Below are positions 1 through 12,266 of a stretch of 64,000 nucleotides of DNA, in pieces. Every line of letters begins with the position of its first letter. Position 1 is the stretch's first letter. Position numbers and translations under genes: made by a program. The notes beneath the pieces were generated by a model. The model was not told where the DNA came from, did not search any database, and saw only the letters and a list, made by a program, of their open reading frames with translations. The DNA comes from Mucor racemosus (taxonomy: Eukaryota > Mucoromycota > Mucoromycetes > Mucorales > Mucoraceae): the NCBI GenBank assembly GCA_027405735.1, contig JAPEHQ010000001.1:5890001-5954000 (forward strand), read 5' to 3'.

Positions 1-129
1 AGAAAACGTTGCACTCAATAAGGTAAAATAGATTTTGACTATTTTTTGCATATACCTACTCGAGCCAAATTCAAATTTTCAAAAAATTGAATTTTTGTAC
101 TTTTCAATCTTCAAAATCGGAGCGTGCCC

Positions 130-1602
130 TCTTTTCTATAACTAATATCGTACTAAATACATTTTAGGATATACCTTAGACATTGCTAAACAGATATAAA
201 TTGGTTGCATTATGTTACATATTCCTAAATTTATTCTATATTTAACAAAAGACTCGAAAACAGGTAAAATTGACTACTTTTTCCTTAAAATCTGAATCCC
301 ATTTTTCATCCCTGCCCTACTTTTTTTTTTCACTAAATAGTACCAGGAAAAAGTTATATGACAATGTACCTGAGACGTTTAACTTTAATTCAAAAATAAA
401 TATCCAAAAATATCCTATTTTTTTGCAGGTGATATACATTTTTCAGTGCTAATGTTTCAGATTTCTACAGGTATTTCACTGCTAAAACTTATATTTTTGT
501 GCCTTCATATCTCTACAAAAAATTAAGTTATACTGATAATTTTTAATAACAAAACTTACTTTTTTTTGCGTGCTCTATAACATATTTCAGTATGAAAGGA
601 TTCTGGGCACCTTTTTTTTATTTCATTTTTTTGACCTTTTTTGTGGTAGGTTTCAAAATACTCGTTAAATTGAGCAATACTTTTTTTAAATTCATGTCAT
701 CAAGCTCGTTAAGCTCTCTTGGACCCAATTTAGTTTTTTTCAAAATATTGATTTTTCGTGGAGATATCTTCAAAAATGTGTACAAAGGAATACCTTCGTT
801 TCTAGCTTCAATTTTCCCCCTATATACCCTTATCCCAAATTCTGAATTTGAAAAAAAATTGGCAAAAATCTCATTTTCTCCATGAAAACTGCAGCTAAAA
901 GGTTTATTAATAGCTCAATCGATAGGTAATTTTGCGGCCCTTTATTTCCATTATTTATATTTAAAATATTCTTATAAAAAGCGATATGTATCTTCAAAAA
1001 ACCTCCAAAACTTCAATTGCATTTTAAGCAAAATTTAACGTAAAACATTTGCTTAAATTTTATTTAAATTAAGGCAGAATTTAAAACTGTACAGAAACTA
1101 TTTAATTTGCTGGTGCAACTTACTTTGCAGTTAATGAGTTTTTAAACGATTTTATTTTTTGGATCATTTTCTGGTCAATTTGTGCTGATCGATTTTGGAA
1201 CTCAGTTTCAGCCATGACTCAATTTAGCGGACATGGTGGGATATAGAAAAGTGTCCATTATATCGATTTTTCCACTATTTCAAAATAGTGGAAAATAGCA
1301 ATGAAATCCTTGATCAGGATCGGGAAAGTCAAAAGTGCCCATTAAACTTCATTTCCCTTATGCATGTGCCTACTAAATCGAGTCATGACTGTATCATAGG
1401 TCTCAATAATCTGTAATGAGAACTATTTATATTTAGATTATCTCGACGAAAAATCAATGTTTTTTGTTGAAACAAAAGATGCAAACTAATTTTCAGTTGG
1501 GTCTACCTTGTGGATATAAACAATTAGCATCTCGATTTAGGTGCTTAATTTTTTATAATCGATTTTAGGTCGATGTTTGGCCAGCAGTGCACTTATATCC
1601 TG
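130..1602 (-). repeat. Dispersed repeat family R1, copy A
   Basis: This segment is similar, in reverse orientation, to 55436-56725 (copy C) and to the split copy B around 32492-38790. Shared landmarks include a stretch encoding the fragment FKILIFRGDI in all three copies, the region near 1130-1200 matching the reverse complement of 55680-55760, and a far end near 1560-1602 matching the reverse complement of 55436-55480. The copies differ by many substitutions and small indels, so the family is old. A 183-bp MITE interrupts this copy at 1209-1391. No transposase or other protein signature is visible. Boundaries are approximate. Confidence 0.75.
1209..1391. mobile_element. Pogo/mariner-like MITE inside R1 copy A
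   Basis: The right end reads CTAAATCGAGTCATGACTG followed by TA, and the left end reads CAGCCATGACTCAATTTAG, its inverted repeat with a few changes. CAG...CTG ends and TA flanks are typical of Tc1/mariner-pogo derived MITEs. The homologous place in R1 copy C (about 55660-55675) lacks this segment, which gives a paralogous empty site. The left TA appears decayed. The element is non-coding. Confidence 0.65.
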
Positions 1603-2852
1603 TTATCAATGCTTCTAATTTTTGGAGAGATATCAATAGTCTCTAGAGGAAAGATAAATCATTAAAGCTTCTATGTAATTCGACTCAATATTGGGCGAAA
1701 TAGCATTGGTGTCAAGCCGGATCTTGCCTGCCAAATTTACTAATAATACTGTAATAACTTCCAACTTTAACATATGAGTAGGGACAAATACTTAACACGC
1801 TGATCACAAAAGGGCCACTTCCGCAACCTATTGTAGTGTGTCGAGAAAGTCATCACCAAAGTGCACCTATAGCTTACTGGTTTTTTCTGATTCATTAATA
1901 CTCAGTCGTCATATTGAATGATGATTTGTAGCTTTGCCAAAAAAATAATTCAAGAGTTTTCTGCATATCAAATTATGCAATTAATACTATGGCCGAACAA
2001 TACTTCCCATGGGCATAATGATCTGCACAGATGGGCAGAATAAAAACTTTTGTGCAGATCAGGCAGCCCAGATGGGCAGAGCAATGAGATCAAGATTTTT
2101 AGTCAATTTATTAAAGTATATCAATTATAATATAATTAATAATGAAAATAATTTGAATGGTTTAAAACAGATGTGAGTTACTCTGATTCAACAGAATTGC
2201 CTCATTGACAAGATATATCAATTTAAAATTCGGGGTTTGAAAGAGTTCTGCCCATGTTCTTCTTTCGGGGACCAAATGGGAACAACGACAACAACCTGTT
2301 TAGTAATACTAAAAGTATTTATGTTTTTATAAATTCCTGTTTGTAATACACAAATCTTTTTTCTTCCCTACTCTTTCCTCAGCTCTTTTTTTTACGTTTA
2401 AAACTACAACAAAAAGACTAATATTTCTTTATAAACTGAAATTAAGAAACAGGTACAAGTACATGTTTTTCCGATTGTTTATTTGAAAATGAATTATTAA
2501 CTGTTAATGTTAGGGCACGTTATAATATTTTTTCTCGAACAAAAAAACATCCAAGGCTTAGTCATTCTGTTCCATCATCTACGTTATAATCAATGCTTTT
2601 CTGGTATAACGTCGATATCTACCTGCAGAAAAATCGATGATTATAAAAGTGTAATGTACAGTATTGACTTGATTTGAATGAATGAATAAACTCATGTTAG
2701 TCTATTTAGCTTCTAAAAATCATTTATTTCTATTTAGTAGTGACCAACAGCTAAGAAGAGGAAAACAAGATGTTGCCTTGTTGTATATCACTACCAACTA
2801 TCCAAGGTACACCATAATTATTACTTATTAGCTTGTTAATTGATTGTACTAA
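1603..2852. other. Gene-free AT-rich stretch
   Basis: No gene, RNA or clear repeat was recognised here. Around 2000-2260 a few short words built on GGGCA and CTGCAC/GTGCAG recur in both orientations, without forming a clear element. Confidence 0.4.
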
Positions 2853-3003
2853 TCACTATGAACAAAAAATCTCTTAATTCTCTTAATTGTGCCACATTAA
2901 GGAAAATAAGAAAATTTTCACTGCTTATTTTTTTTAAATTTTGTCTTATTTTCCTTAATGTGGCATAATTAAGAAAATTAAGGGATTTTTTCTTTATAGT
3001 AGT
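2853..3003 (+). mobile_element. Palindromic (foldback) MITE, copy 1
   Basis: This ~150-bp segment is nearly a perfect palindrome. It opens CACTATGAACAAAAAATCTC and closes with the inverted equivalent ending TCTTTATAGTAGTG, with arms of about 55-60 bp carrying TTAATTGTGCCACATTAAGG. The short asymmetric centre (TTTTCACTGCTTATTTT) appears in the same orientation in the copy at 51167-51300 and reverse-complemented in the copy at 51341-51488. Three copies with inverted-repeat arms and no coding capacity indicate a non-autonomous DNA element. Confidence 0.7.
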
Positions 3004-3120
3004 GAATAAATCAATATTATAGATCAAAAGTAAGTTTGTTCTGGTAAAGCATTGAATAAATTGGCTTGGGATAAAGAGGGTGAAAAGGTGACAATAGGTC
3101 CCAGTGATGGCCATATTTAT

Positions 3121-4255
3121 GTTTATGATGTTGGAGGGATAAGGCTAAAACTTAACGTAAATTACCTCTAACGCAATGATTATAAAGTAAGACTATATTA
3201 TCATCACATAAACTACCACATAATATCAACATGTATAAAGATTTACAGTAATAAGCTTGAATCAAGTGGGTACAACATCGTAAATCCTCGAAAAAGTTCC
3301 CAAGTATTATAAAATCTCTTATTTTTAAGACTTACAAGGCTTATAAGCGGAATATTAATTTAGAAAATTATTTTTGTCCAGATCATCAATTTTGACATTT
3401 TTTAATTTTTTTTTCTGGTTTTGCAAATCTAGAGTTAATTATACTACCAATTATAAAAACAAAAAATGTACACATATACAGAATTTAGTGCTCTATTTGC
3501 TCAATAAAAAATAACAAACATTTTCATTGCAAAATATTGCATGAAAATTCTTTAATCAAAATTCCGTTTTTGGGCCAAAAATGCTAAGATTCATTACTTA
3601 ACATTTAATATTAAGCTTTTATAAAATGTATATTAGTCATGGCTACAATTTTCTCTCACAATGTAGTATATTTAAACGTTGATTTTGGTATCAAAATTTG
3701 ATTTTTCTGTTTTTTTGTCAAAATCATGAGTGTTGGTAAGGGTAAAATGAGTCCCCAAAAATGTCCGCTAAAAAAACTGAATTTTCAAACTGTACGTAGT
3801 TAAATATAAGAAAAGTTTAAAAAAGCGCTTTTTTTTTATTTAAAACTTAGATATATACCATAGTATAAGAGCCTTAGCCATTCAATCTTGCTATGCTCAA
3901 TTACGGCGTTGCTCTATGAGTTCGCTTTTGCAATTTTTTAATAAATCTATCATATGACAGCCGGGTTTTCTGGTAGAAAATGCATGTTTCTATGATAACC
4001 AATATTATCTATTATTTTGTTTAGTTTATGGATTGATGCGCTGTAATGCTGCTTTTACATTGGCTGAAATGTGCAATTTAGTAGGGTTTTAATTGCGTTA
4101 AATAATTTAAAGCCTTGAAAATCCTTTTCTACGTGTGTTGTTCCTCTCTTTTTGTTTTCATATTCCAAGGATATATTCACCGTTTGATAAGGCATATCAG
4201 ACTATCAAGCTGGTGTTCTTTTCTTGTATCTGGATACGCATTCTAACATCACATG
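3121..4255 (+). repeat. Dispersed repeat family R2, copy 1
   Basis: This is a direct copy of 51735-52875, clearly similar over about 1.1 kb with scattered substitutions and small indels. Landmarks are the word CTTATAAGCGGAATATTAAT (3333 and 51954) and the near-identical segment around 4165-4210 and 52790-52835. The long open frame at its right end (4135-4413) is partly shared with copy 2 but shows no protein family. In both places a palindromic MITE lies shortly to the left. Confidence 0.7.
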
Positions 4256-4849
4256 GGATTAATGCGATGCGCATAGACAGAATCTATACTTCTGCACATA
4301 TCGTTGTGCTCGTGTGCAGTTTCTTTTGTTGTGCCCATATGCATCTTGTTATTTTTTTAGTCATATTTAGTGGGCACAACAAAATCATCTTGTGCAGCAC
4401 AGGCCGGCCGTAGTAATCTAGTAGCAATGGTTGCACTTAACTATGCTTTTTGAATCTATTGATGATAATCCGAATACTTAGTGGTTTCATTCAAAAGTAA
4501 GCTTTGCTTTATACATTTACATTCACCCATTTATTAAATGATATTGCATTTATTATCCGTTATATTAATCAACCAACTTCATCTTGGTATCTTGGTTTGA
4601 TACTTTTGACAATTAAATACCTAAATTACACTTGAGCCATCAGGCATCGCCACAGAACAATCTCGTACAGGTCGACGAAGCATCACAATTTGGATCATTT
4701 TTTGTGTTCTTAGATCTGAGCTCTACTATCAGACATTTATAGGTCTCTGCATGAACCGTATCTCTATTTGTTCAAGTTAACTGAAATACATTGAACGCCA
4801 ACACCGTACTTGATGAAACGCCGTACTTTATTGCGAGTGAACGCAACTA

Positions 4850-6310
4850 ATTTTGTCGTATATTTTCAGGTTTCATAAATAATGCTTAAAAAAGAATACA
4901 ATTAAAATAGAATGAGTAATAAATCAATCAGTTCTTCAACTGCATAATAAAAACAAGGTATCGTTTATTTAGATATAAAAGTATGGCCTTTTATATTGGT
5001 TTAACATTGAGATCCTGAGATGTAATATAAGGCACTATTGAACCATTAGATCTGCTTGATAATAATCTATGGATTGAAATGGATCAATCATAATTAACCG
5101 TCGTTCTTGCAGAGCTTGTGAGGTGCCTTGTTTCAATGCTGCGCTAAATGTGCTTGGATTTACTGCGCACTTTTATTGAATACAATTTGAATACTACAGT
5201 CTGCATGATCAATGTTACTAGTCTTTATTATTATTCTTTCTATAAATAGGATTGTATGTATCCATAAACTCTCAGCGTAGCCTTATATCACGCAGGTGGT
5301 TGTTGTAATGTAAAAAAAGTAATTAAATATATGTGTTAAGAGTATTTTTAAAACTAATCATAATAAAATAAACCTCTATTCCAGTTACGTTTTGTTGGGA
5401 AGAAAAACTACAAGCATTACCAAGAAAACAATAGTCAAACTCAGGACCTTATGTTACAAGACTAATGCTAATACCATTTTACTAGCTGAACTATTCTAAA
5501 GATAAATAGGGATTTTTCAAGTTTTAATAGGGTGGCTACCAATTTTTCATCCGCTGCAACTATTATAGTGCTTATTACCTCGTATTCTCTACAGGTAATA
5601 CATCCATATTTTTTTTAGTGGTGGAGTAAATGCTGCAAGCAATGAAATATTTGCTTGCTTGTGGGAAATCTTTAAAAATGAGGTTTTTTCTAAAATTCCA
5701 AAATACTCGTTTCCTTTTCTTTAAAATATATGAAAACAATTTGCAAGAAAATATTTTTCGAATAAAAAATACCAACGTGTATTTGAATACAAAGTCGGAT
5801 ATACATTAATTTTAAAATTAAATGAATATCATGTATATTTTACTTTTATAAATCCTTTAAATTTGTGATTTTGTAAACTTCTTTCGGATCCCATTGTACC
5901 ATTATATACTTTCCAAGTTAATAAACCCGTTATTAGGCAAACGTTGGACGTTGTATTCTTGTTGTATCCACAGATCTGGGTGCATTTCTTGGTTAAGATT
6001 ATGACACAGTTTGATATGTTAAGTTCTACATTGCTGTGTATTATGTTATGAAGCTCCGTGTACGCAGGAATATGGAACTAGTGTGTGTCACCTAGACTTG
6101 ATTGGATATATGTATATATATAAATAGACTCATTTAAACAGGTCATATAATTAGAGAATGTGAATATAAAAGAAGATGGTTCGATCTTATAATAAAGGTC
6201 TTTAGTTTTAGTGTGCTCTTTCATTTTATAACAGTTTTTCTTTATTTTTATTAAATGATTTAGTACATATTTTAGCTTTGAGATTGATATAATCTCCTGG
6301 CGTAACAATT
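4850..6310 (-). repeat. Repeat family R3, copy 1 (interrupted)
   Basis: Two blocks, 4850-5025 and 5950-6310, match the reverse complement of 31713-32250, where they are almost contiguous. The shared open frame at 6078-6308 (-) and 31710-31946 (+) is 76 residues long in both copies but differs by non-conservative changes, so it is treated as repeat sequence and not as a gene. The intervening 5026-5949 is absent from copy 2 and includes a ~65-bp piece (5212-5277) also found at 53137-53205. Confidence 0.6.
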
Positions 6311-7282
6311 TTATACTTATTAAGATAAAATAAGCCGTCGAATAATTGATTAATTATACAGTCGAGCCTTAATTTTTGTATGAAATTTCGATGCCCACGT
6401 CTCACAGCTGTTTAAGATATTTAAACAGCCGCGTCCGGGCTGTCCGGTAATTTTTTTCTAGAAATTTACAGCTTAGAAATATTATTAGATGACCGCCTCC
6501 AGAGATTTTTCAACATTTTTTTAGAAGAGCGACCATTAGCAAAAGTATGGATCATATATTCAATTTATAATAAAAAACACCCTTTTTTTTTAAAAATATT
6601 GTGGGTCTAGTTTCTTTTTTTTAATTTCAATCTTTTTAATTTGAGCTGAAAAAAGTAAGTATGACAGTAGTCCTATTTTTGATTATAGTTTTTACATCAT
6701 TTTATTAGGTTGTCTTCATCTCATTCATGAAGATCTTTTGTTCATAAAGCCCTATAATAATTACGATATATGTTTATTAGCAAATTTATCACTACGTTAG
6801 AAACTAATACGGGGCCTTGATTGTCGATTTAATTTCCTCAAAAAATACCCAGTGAGTGGGTAAATAATTTGTATTGTTTTATATGAATAGCGATTGATTT
6901 GATTTGTATTAGCCAAACTATATCATAAATGCTGTTTACGTAAGGTATATAATAACTATTCTTTTACAATATCATCTTCATATTGAAATAAACCAATCTA
7001 TGTTTATTTAGCTTTTAAGCTTGATGTATCGTCTCTGGTAAATATCATAATCCCCCCAGTTTTTTGAAAGTGGTAATAAGAGCAAAATAAATCTTACAAA
7101 AATGTGTTGTTGCTTACCAATTTATAAATTTAGATGCCTGGTATATATTGGTATTATTATTTACTGAATACGGAGGTAATACGTAGCATATTACCTGTGT
7201 ATTCACTGCATATTCAATGAGAATTAGTTGCAGTGATCACATGACACTCTATACAAGGCTATTTTTTTGACATAGCCTTATA
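6311..7282. other. Gene-free AT-rich stretch
   Basis: No gene or RNA was recognised. A short hairpin (CTGTTTAA ... TTAAACAG) sits near 6408-6431. A single TACAGTCGAGCC word at 6359 resembles a pogo-like terminal repeat, but no partner end was found. Confidence 0.35.
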
Positions 7283-7401
7283 CAGTAGGAAATAAGGGTA
7301 ATAAGGCTATTTCGCTACCAAAAAAAATCTTTCAAAAATCTTAGCCTTATATATGGAGCGCATAGCCTTATATATTGTAGCCTCATATAGCGCGACTACT
7401 G
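7283..7401. mobile_element. Short TA-flanked MITE-like element
   Basis: The segment starts TA-CAGTAG and ends CTACTG-TA, and the word AGCCTTATA or its complement recurs several times inside. CAG...CTG ends with TA duplications fit a Tc1/mariner-type non-autonomous element of about 119 bp. Terminal identity beyond the first 8 bp is weak, so the call is tentative. Confidence 0.4.
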
Positions 7402-8857
7402 TATTTCAGATATCAGATTTCATGAGTCATTGTGTATTCGGTAAGTTTGAACAACAACTTGGTTACCTGCTATTATATTTACTTTGACTACTAAGGTAGT
7501 AAACTTACCAGTCCTCGCCGAATATGGCTTTAAATGAGCTCCCATTACAATAGTAGGCATATCTAGGGTTTATCCATAAAAATTGTAACGTTTCAGCCTC
7601 CCTGGGTTGCTGTGAAAATGAGGAAATGAAAGCGCACACTTCTTCAAACTATTTTGTATGTGTTATTTCAGATATCCTTTGAATTTTTTTCTAAAATCAA
7701 ATAATGGTTTGAAATTGAATTTTTCAGTTGCACTTAATGTGTAGTAAAATATACGGATAACATATCTTGACTTCGTTACCTAGCAGCTGTTTTTGAAGGA
7801 TTTTAGCACGCATTTAAAAAAAACACTCTTCCTCTGCTAAAAAAAAAATTAAACCCGCTGAAAAAATGCTTGTAATCAATTGTAATGATCCAATTACATT
7901 ACATAAGCAAATCACATATACAAATAACAGCCAAGAACAGATCAATTGCAATATCAGTGAATTCATCTGTTCTTTCCTTCCCTTTTTATATTTATAACCA
8001 CAACCCAAATAAATATATATTATTACTTATTTATCATTGTTACTTATAACCAAGTGTCATATAATCCCATATAATCAATCATAGGTATTAATATCATATA
8101 CTATTAATGTCGATTACAATTAGTAACCCCAAACTCTCTTCCCAATCATAGAATAAAAGTCATTCATATAATCCTCCATATTATATGTCCAGATTGACAA
8201 CCAATTGATCTATTACATTAATGAATATTGATCCAAATGGGCTGGAAGTAGTTTCAAAATATATCCTACAGCAGCTGTAACGGCATCCAGATATTCAATA
8301 ATTCTAGCACTCCATTACGTTGCTGGTTAATTGTAGGAATGAAACATGAAACATGTACTTTTTCGAGTGGGTTTGTAGTTTACCAAGCCATTTCAAATCA
8401 GAAATATCTCTAAAACAACCAAAACCAGCAAACATGGCAACGTCAACTACCAAAATTGTTAAACATCTTCTTTATGTATAGTCAAAGTTGCAGTAATCGG
8501 CTCACTCAAAAATAACGACTAGTTAACGAAATTATAACAGGGAAATATCGCTACTTGATGCCCATTTAGCATCATTTCCAAAAATTAAACTGCCTTTCAA
8601 TCTCCAATGCATTTTCAATGATACACAGTGCCGTTTTCATTCCGAAAGATTGAATGTAATAATTAAAAATGATTATCATGGCCACTATTATTTTTTAAAA
8701 CTTTCATACAGATTATGAGTTAGAAACGACAGTTGTGCATACAAGAGGACTTGTATAGTACATAAACGAATCATACTCATTTATCTCCCAGACATCAACA
8801 ACATGCAGCTATTGAAAGCACGAATAGCCAGAGAAGGAGGGAGAGGCTTGTGCAAAT
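7402..8857. other. Gene-free stretch upstream of the CDK10-like gene
   Basis: No coding or RNA feature was recognised. The last few hundred bases presumably hold the promoter of the kinase gene, but no TATA box or other site could be assigned. Confidence 0.35.
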
Positions 8858-8920
8858 ATGTTTAGAACACCGTTACAGTTTTTCTCAACAATTAATATCT
8901 TTTCCTTAGTAAACAAATCT

Positions 8921-10422
8921 ATGGCAGAATCACCACAAGCAACTCCTCGCATCATCAAATTGACAACTGTCAAAGGAACAACAGTTGATTGCAAAGAGTC
9001 TCCTTTTTTTGGCAAATGTCGAGATGTAGAAGATTTTGAGAAACTGAATAGAGTTGGAGAAGGCACTTATGGTGTTGTATAGTATGTCGATGATATTCTT
9101 TAAAAAAAAACTATCAGTAATGGAGGAAAAGTAGGAAAAGAAGATTAACTTTTTAATTATAGTCGTGTAATTGATAAAAAAACAAAGCAAATTGTTGCCC
9201 TGAAAAAGATCAGAATGGAAAGAGAAACAGATGGTATGCCAGTTTCCAGTTTGCGAGAGATTAGTATTTTAAAGAGAATGAGACATCAGAATATCGTCAA
9301 TGTTACAGATGTTGCTGTTGGACCTCGTCTTGAATCTATCTTTTTAGTTATGGAATATTGTGAACAAGTAAAATATACAAAATTATCCACCATTCAAAAT
9401 ACTCAATGATAGGCATTTGTAGGATTTAGGGAGTTTATTAGACATGGTTTCTACACCGTACACCCCTTCTGAAAGTAAGTGAAACACCTTGAGTAGCTAT
9501 ATGAGTTTTACTAACAAGATTTTATTAGTTAAATGTTTAATGCTTCAGTTATTGAAAGGATTAGAATATTGTCACAGCCATTCAATCATTCATAGAGATT
9601 TAAAAATGTCAAATTTGTTATTAACATCTACTGGATTATTAAAAATTGGTAACGCATATTTTTTGTACTAGAAGAGCACTTTATTTATCCTACAACTTTA
9701 CAGCTGATTTCGGTTTAGCAAGAACATTGAGTTTACCAGGTAAACCAATGACACCTAATGTTGTTACATTATGGTATAGAGCACCAGAAGTATTATTTGG
9801 TGATTCCAATTACGCAACATCTATTGATCTATGGTCCGCAGGATGTATAATGGGCGAGTTAATGCAGCATAAACCATTGCTGCCAGGGAATACTGAGCAA
9901 GCTCAATTAGATTTAATCGTTAAATTACTGGGATCACCTAATGATACAATTTGGCCTGGATTTAATAAGTTACCCTCTGCTAAATTACTTGTATTACCAA
10001 AACAAAGGTGAATTGATCATACAGTGCTTTTATATGCATATATAAATTCAAGGCTAATCAATGAAACCTTATATAGCTTTAGCAATATCAAAGAGGTTTT
10101 CCCGCGCTATAGTGATAATACACTCGCTTTACTCGCTGGACTCCTCACTTATAACCCCAGATCAAGATTCAATGTAAAACAAGCATTAGCGCACCCTTAT
10201 TTCCAAGAAGCACCTAGAGCTCAAGACCCATCTCTTTTACCCACTTATCCTGAAGTTAGAAACCAATTAGCTGAAAGAGAAAGGTAAGTAAAAATGTGGT
10301 TATCAAATGATTATACACTTTTAAACATTATAATCATTTATAGCAAAAGACGTGCTTATGAGGAAGAGAGGAAAAAAAGAACGATGAAAGAAGATCATGA
10401 TGTAGTTAGAAAAAGACGATAG
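8921..10422 (+). CDS. CDK10: CDK10-type cyclin-dependent kinase
   Basis: Spliced model: 8921-9081, 9163-9367, 9423-9474, 9529-9648, 9704-10007, 10053-10283 and 10344-10422, giving 383 aa. All junctions are GT-AG and keep frame. Visible motifs in order are the glycine loop [14 protein letters not shown], the cyclin-contact helix [24 protein letters not shown], the T-loop [14 protein letters not shown] and [15 protein letters not shown] is close to the PISSLRE signature of CDK10, and the [15 protein letters not shown] context fits CDK10 better than CDK11. CDK10 partners cyclin M in animals; the fungal role is inferred. The tail is basic. An in-frame ATG at 8858 would add 21 residues, but a CCTTAG acceptor-like site lies between, so 8921 is preferred. 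All catalytic residues are present. Confidence 0.9.
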
Positions 10423-11264
10423 AACAATCATAACTTAAATTACTCCATTTTATTTGTAAATAATGCTCAATATATTAAATTTTGATGTAAATCATTACTG
10501 TAGTGCAATGATGCGATATGAGATGTATACAAATGGATTTGGGGGAAATATTCAAACTGGAACTTTCAGTTTTCTGTTAAATCACAAAATAAGCGAGAGA
10601 AGGTTGTTCAAGAGACCAGGATTTTGCTGGGCCATTTTTCTTAGCATGAGCTGTACGCTGTCATTAATAGCATTTGTGATAATGCAAACTTGATAGTCGA
10701 TTACTAATTTGCTCTGCCGCAATCGCATTACCATGCCAATCCATATAGTACGATGATTTAAAGGATTTTTAATAGGCAATGCAGACTGAGATGTACTTTA
10801 AATCTAAGCGAATATTCTTTTTATGAAGCCAAATACATAAAAAGTATTTTTGCTTTATGATTTTACATTTCAAATTGCGTGTGCTTGTAAAAATGCACAA
10901 CAATGCAAATTGATTCAGGTTTGTTGTAATAAACCATATACAAAACCAAGGTTAATCGATTTCCCATTGATATTAATATATTTCCTTCTTTTCGAGGAAT
11001 ATATCAAGCGTTATATTTAAATCAGATAAGATCCCATCTTTGTTGATCTGCTCATGAATGTACACAATATGCTGTTATATATCGGACATTGATTGAATAA
11101 AATATTTTTTTCCAATTGCTGTAATTGTTTCATTTACCTTCTTTCTTCTCTATTATTCTTTCCTAACCGATAGCCAAATTTATAAGCATCAATATCAATA
11201 ATCATAATAAACGATAGCGAAAAGTACAAATCAAAACATTTGAACAATATCAGTATTATTCGTA
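10423..11264. other. Intergenic region, CDK10 to forkhead gene
   Basis: No gene was recognised in this 0.84-kb stretch. It should contain the CDK10 3' end and the forkhead promoter. The overlapping open frames on both strands near 10463-10780 show no protein-like features. Confidence 0.4.
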
Positions 11265-12029
11265 ATGGATTCCAATAGCCCTCTTTTAAACGAAAAGGAG
11301 AAAAATGAAGATGTTGGTTATCTACCACCTATTCCAGTCATGATGCGCCATCCTTATATTGTTGCTTCTGTTAAACAATATCGATCAGAAGCTCAAAATG
11401 AACAGCTACAGCATCATATAGTATCAGAATCTTTTATTTCGATGGCTCCAAATCTCATTAAACCGCCTAGAAAAAGACGACGACCACCATTTTCATATTC
11501 ATCTTTAATAGCGCAAGCAATATTGGAAAGTGAAAACGAACGTATGACTTTACGAGATATTTATACTTGGATTACAGGTAGATATCCTGCTTTATATAAT
11601 GCTGAAGATACTGGTTGGCAGGTAGATTAGCTTGAACATTGTCTCTTTGCCCTAAAATTAACATATTAAACAACAATGTAGAATACAATTCGACATAATC
11701 TTTCTCTCAATCGATGTTTTAAAAAAGTACCCAAATCTGAATTAGTAGGTACTAACCACCGTGGAAAAGGTGGATATTGGACTATAGACCCTACTCAAAT
11801 GGAGAAATTCAAAAATGGAGCATTCGCTAAAGGATCTTCTACATCAATGAGGAAAAAAGCAACTACAGCCTCTTCACCTACACCAAGTTTACCAGATACC
11901 CCTGTGTCCACTATAATGAACAACACAATAAAAGATAATGACAATATAACCAATTCACCTTCACCAGCTACAATAGCAACAAATAATGAACCATGTCCTG
12001 TCATGCAAATTCATAATTTATTAAACTAG
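11265..12029 (+). CDS. Forkhead (winged-helix) transcription factor
   Basis: Two exons, 11265-11621 and 11682-12029, encode 234 aa. The forkhead domain covers about residues 70-165, with the landmarks [40 protein letters not shown] and [10 protein letters not shown]. The intron splits the recognition helix exactly at [13 protein letters not shown] basic patch (RKRRRP) precedes the domain and may act as a nuclear localisation signal. The C-terminal ~65 residues are rich in Ser, Thr, Pro and Asn. There is no FHA domain, so it is not an Fkh1/2 orthologue by architecture; it is a compact Fox-type regulator of unknown targets. Start is the first ATG of the open frame. Confidence 0.92.
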
Positions 12030-12229
12030 TTACCCTTTTCTGTTTTTCTCTCTCCCTTTCTCGCTCTCTTTTTGTTTTGTTTATGTAATTTTGAACAGCA
12101 TGAAAAGAGAAAAAAATATGTATATCTGTATTTCACAACAAATTTGTATAATTATATTCTTCCTTTTCACTTCCTTTATATACGCCTTTATTTTTCTTAC
12201 CTTTTTCTTATATTTTTAATGTACATCTT

Positions 12230-12266
<37 letters not shown>

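Noticed and set aside
592..885. 97-codon frame resembling frames at 38070-38369 and 55973-56176
   Set aside because: All three lie in R1 copies; the frames are broken, of different length and show no domain, so the similarity is that of a repeat.
2836..3114. 92-codon minus frame and related frames at 51288-51592
   Set aside because: These are translations of the palindromic MITE read in either direction.
6078..6308. 76-codon frame on minus shared with 31710-31946
   Set aside because: It is part of R3. The differences are mostly amino-acid changing, which does not suggest selection on a protein.
8858..8920. Upstream in-frame ATG for the CDK10-like gene
   Set aside because: It adds a hydrophobic leader unlike CDK10, and an acceptor-like CCTTAG lies between the two ATGs; kept only as an alternative.
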